A DNA stretch of 64,000 nt from Flavobacterium sp. UBA5153 (GTDB taxonomy: Bacteria; Bacteroidota; Bacteroidia; Flavobacteriales; Flavobacteriaceae). Positions within the stretch are counted from its first letter, which is position 1; each line of letters starts with the position of its first letter. Below the pieces are notes generated by a model. It was not told where the DNA came from, made no database searches, and saw only the letters and a list, made by a program, of their open reading frames with translations. Location of the stretch: the NCBI GenBank assembly GCA_002413745.1, contig DHXP01000073.1, positions 70,572-134,571 on the forward strand, given 5' to 3'. Position numbers and translations under genes: made by a program. Positions 63,273 to 64,000 of this stretch are shown piece by piece.

Positions 63273-64000
63273 ATGAAGAAATACGATAACTATAAGGATT
63301 CGGGTATTGAATGGATTGGAGAAATTCCGAAGCATTGGGATTGTTTTAGATTAAAAAACATTGTTAAGGCACCTCTAAAATATGGAGCTAATGAATCAGC
63401 GGAAGATGATAACCCAAATAATCCACGTTACATTAGAATAACAGATTTTGGAGCAGATGGTCTTTTAAAAGATGATACATTCAAATCATTACCACTGGAA
63501 GTAGCAAAAAATTATTTCCTAGAAGATGGTGACTTATTATTTGCTAGAAGTGGTGCAACAGTTGGGAAAACATTTCTTTTTAAAAATTATGATGGTATAG
63601 CCTGTTATGCTGGTTATTTAATCAAAGCATCATTTGATAAAAATTATATAAATAGTACATATATTGATTATATAACCCGTTCAAATTATTATGAAAATTG
63701 GAAATTATCAATATTCCAACAAGCAACTATACAAAACATTGGAGCTGATAAATTCAATTTGTTTAATATTCCAATTCCCAATAATATAGAAGAACAAACC
63801 CAAATCGCCAAATACCTAGACCACAAAACCAATCAAATAGATACTTTAATTTCCAAAAAAAAGCAGTTCATCAACTTATTACAAGAAGAACGCATAGCGG
63901 TTATCAATCAAGCTGTCACGAAAGGTTTAGACCCAAAAGTAAAGATGAAAGATTCTGGGATTGAATGGCTGGGAGAAATTCCAGAGCATTGGGAGGTGAA
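63273..64000 (+). CDS. hsdS: Type I restriction-modification specificity subunit (partial, runs off the window)
   Basis: At least 242 codons from ATG at 63273, open to the window end. It starts with MKKYDNYKDSGIEWIGEIPK, the repeat motif of many HsdS proteins, and the same motif recurs near the end of the visible part as KDSGIEWLGEIPEHW. This marks the start of the second target-recognition half. Between them is the first TRD (about 20-170) and the conserved coiled spacer (EEQTQIAKYLDHKTNQIDTL followed by ISKKKQF). HsdS sets the DNA sequence recognised by the HsdM/HsdR complex. Confidence 0.93.
   Translation, partial: MKKYDNYKDSGIEWIGEIPKHWDCFRLKNIVKAPLKYGANESAEDDNPNNPRYIRITDFGADGLLKDDTFKSLPLEVAKNYFLEDGDLLFARSGATVGKTFLFKNYDGIACYAGYLIKASFDKNYINSTYIDYITRSNYYENWKLSIFQQATIQNIGADKFNLFNIPIPNNIEEQTQIAKYLDHKTNQIDTLISKKKQFINLLQEERIAVINQAVTKGLDPKVKMKDSGIEWLGEIPEHWEV

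Overview
The window reads as a chromosome segment of a Flavobacterium-like member of the Flavobacteriaceae (Bacteroidota). The DNA is AT-rich, genes rarely have a Shine-Dalgarno sequence, and many start sites are preceded by the Bacteroidota promoter box TAnnTTTG. The gene set also fits: alanine-racemase-fold arginine decarboxylase, monofunctional proline dehydrogenase, NagB fused to a LmbE-type domain, and LytTR two-component regulation. Most of the sequence is ordinary housekeeping DNA with short operons and clear hairpin terminators.

Layout. 1-4.3 kb (minus): aroB, a possible leader ORF, arginine decarboxylase, a deoxyhypusine synthase-like protein lacking the expected active-site lysine, and a poly-Asp protein. 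4.3-12.6 kb: proline dehydrogenase, bestrophin, LpxH-like phosphoesterase, aroC, a dicarboxylate/amino-acid symporter and a TPR hybrid histidine kinase. 12.6-20.9 kb: Hsp20, DEAD-box helicase, hutG and hutI around a coiled-coil membrane protein, a glutaminyl cyclase lipoprotein, the SRP RNA gene (ffs), an SDR and transaldolase. 21-28.8 kb: an amino-sugar locus (FucP-type MFS transporter, LytTR regulator/kinase pair, NagB-LmbE fusion, GH20 hexosaminidase). 28.9-39.8 kb: a thioredoxin-fold lipoprotein, ABC-F ATPase, a 57-aa lipoprotein, pyrR-pyrB, RNase Z, pdxH, a duplicated non-coding element, a nucleoside MFS transporter, and an OYE/ArsR operon with a visible operator.

40-44.2 kb is an accessory island: a 19-cysteine copper-storage-like protein, then two compact gene pairs on the minus strand. 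One pair is an ankyrin-like protein overlapping an Mrr-type nuclease; the other is a zinc-ribbon/HEPN-like protein next to a membrane-anchored protein. Both look like candidate defence modules. 44.4-57.7 kb returns to core genes: rpsA, an 80-aa coiled-coil membrane protein, pheT, an RND efflux operon and recG.

57.9-64 kb is a second accessory region. A coiled-coil membrane protein lies between short direct repeats. It is followed by a minus-strand cluster encoding a compact protein with family-A polymerase motifs A, B and C, a possible 30-aa ORF and a winged-helix protein. A 760-bp non-coding stretch with hairpins and direct repeats separates this cluster from hsdM and a truncated hsdS of a type I restriction-modification system that runs off the window. 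The polymerase-like gene and its neighbours are the best candidate for an undescribed replication or mobile element, and the HEPN and Mrr pairs for undescribed defence systems. All functional assignments rest on motif reading without database searches.
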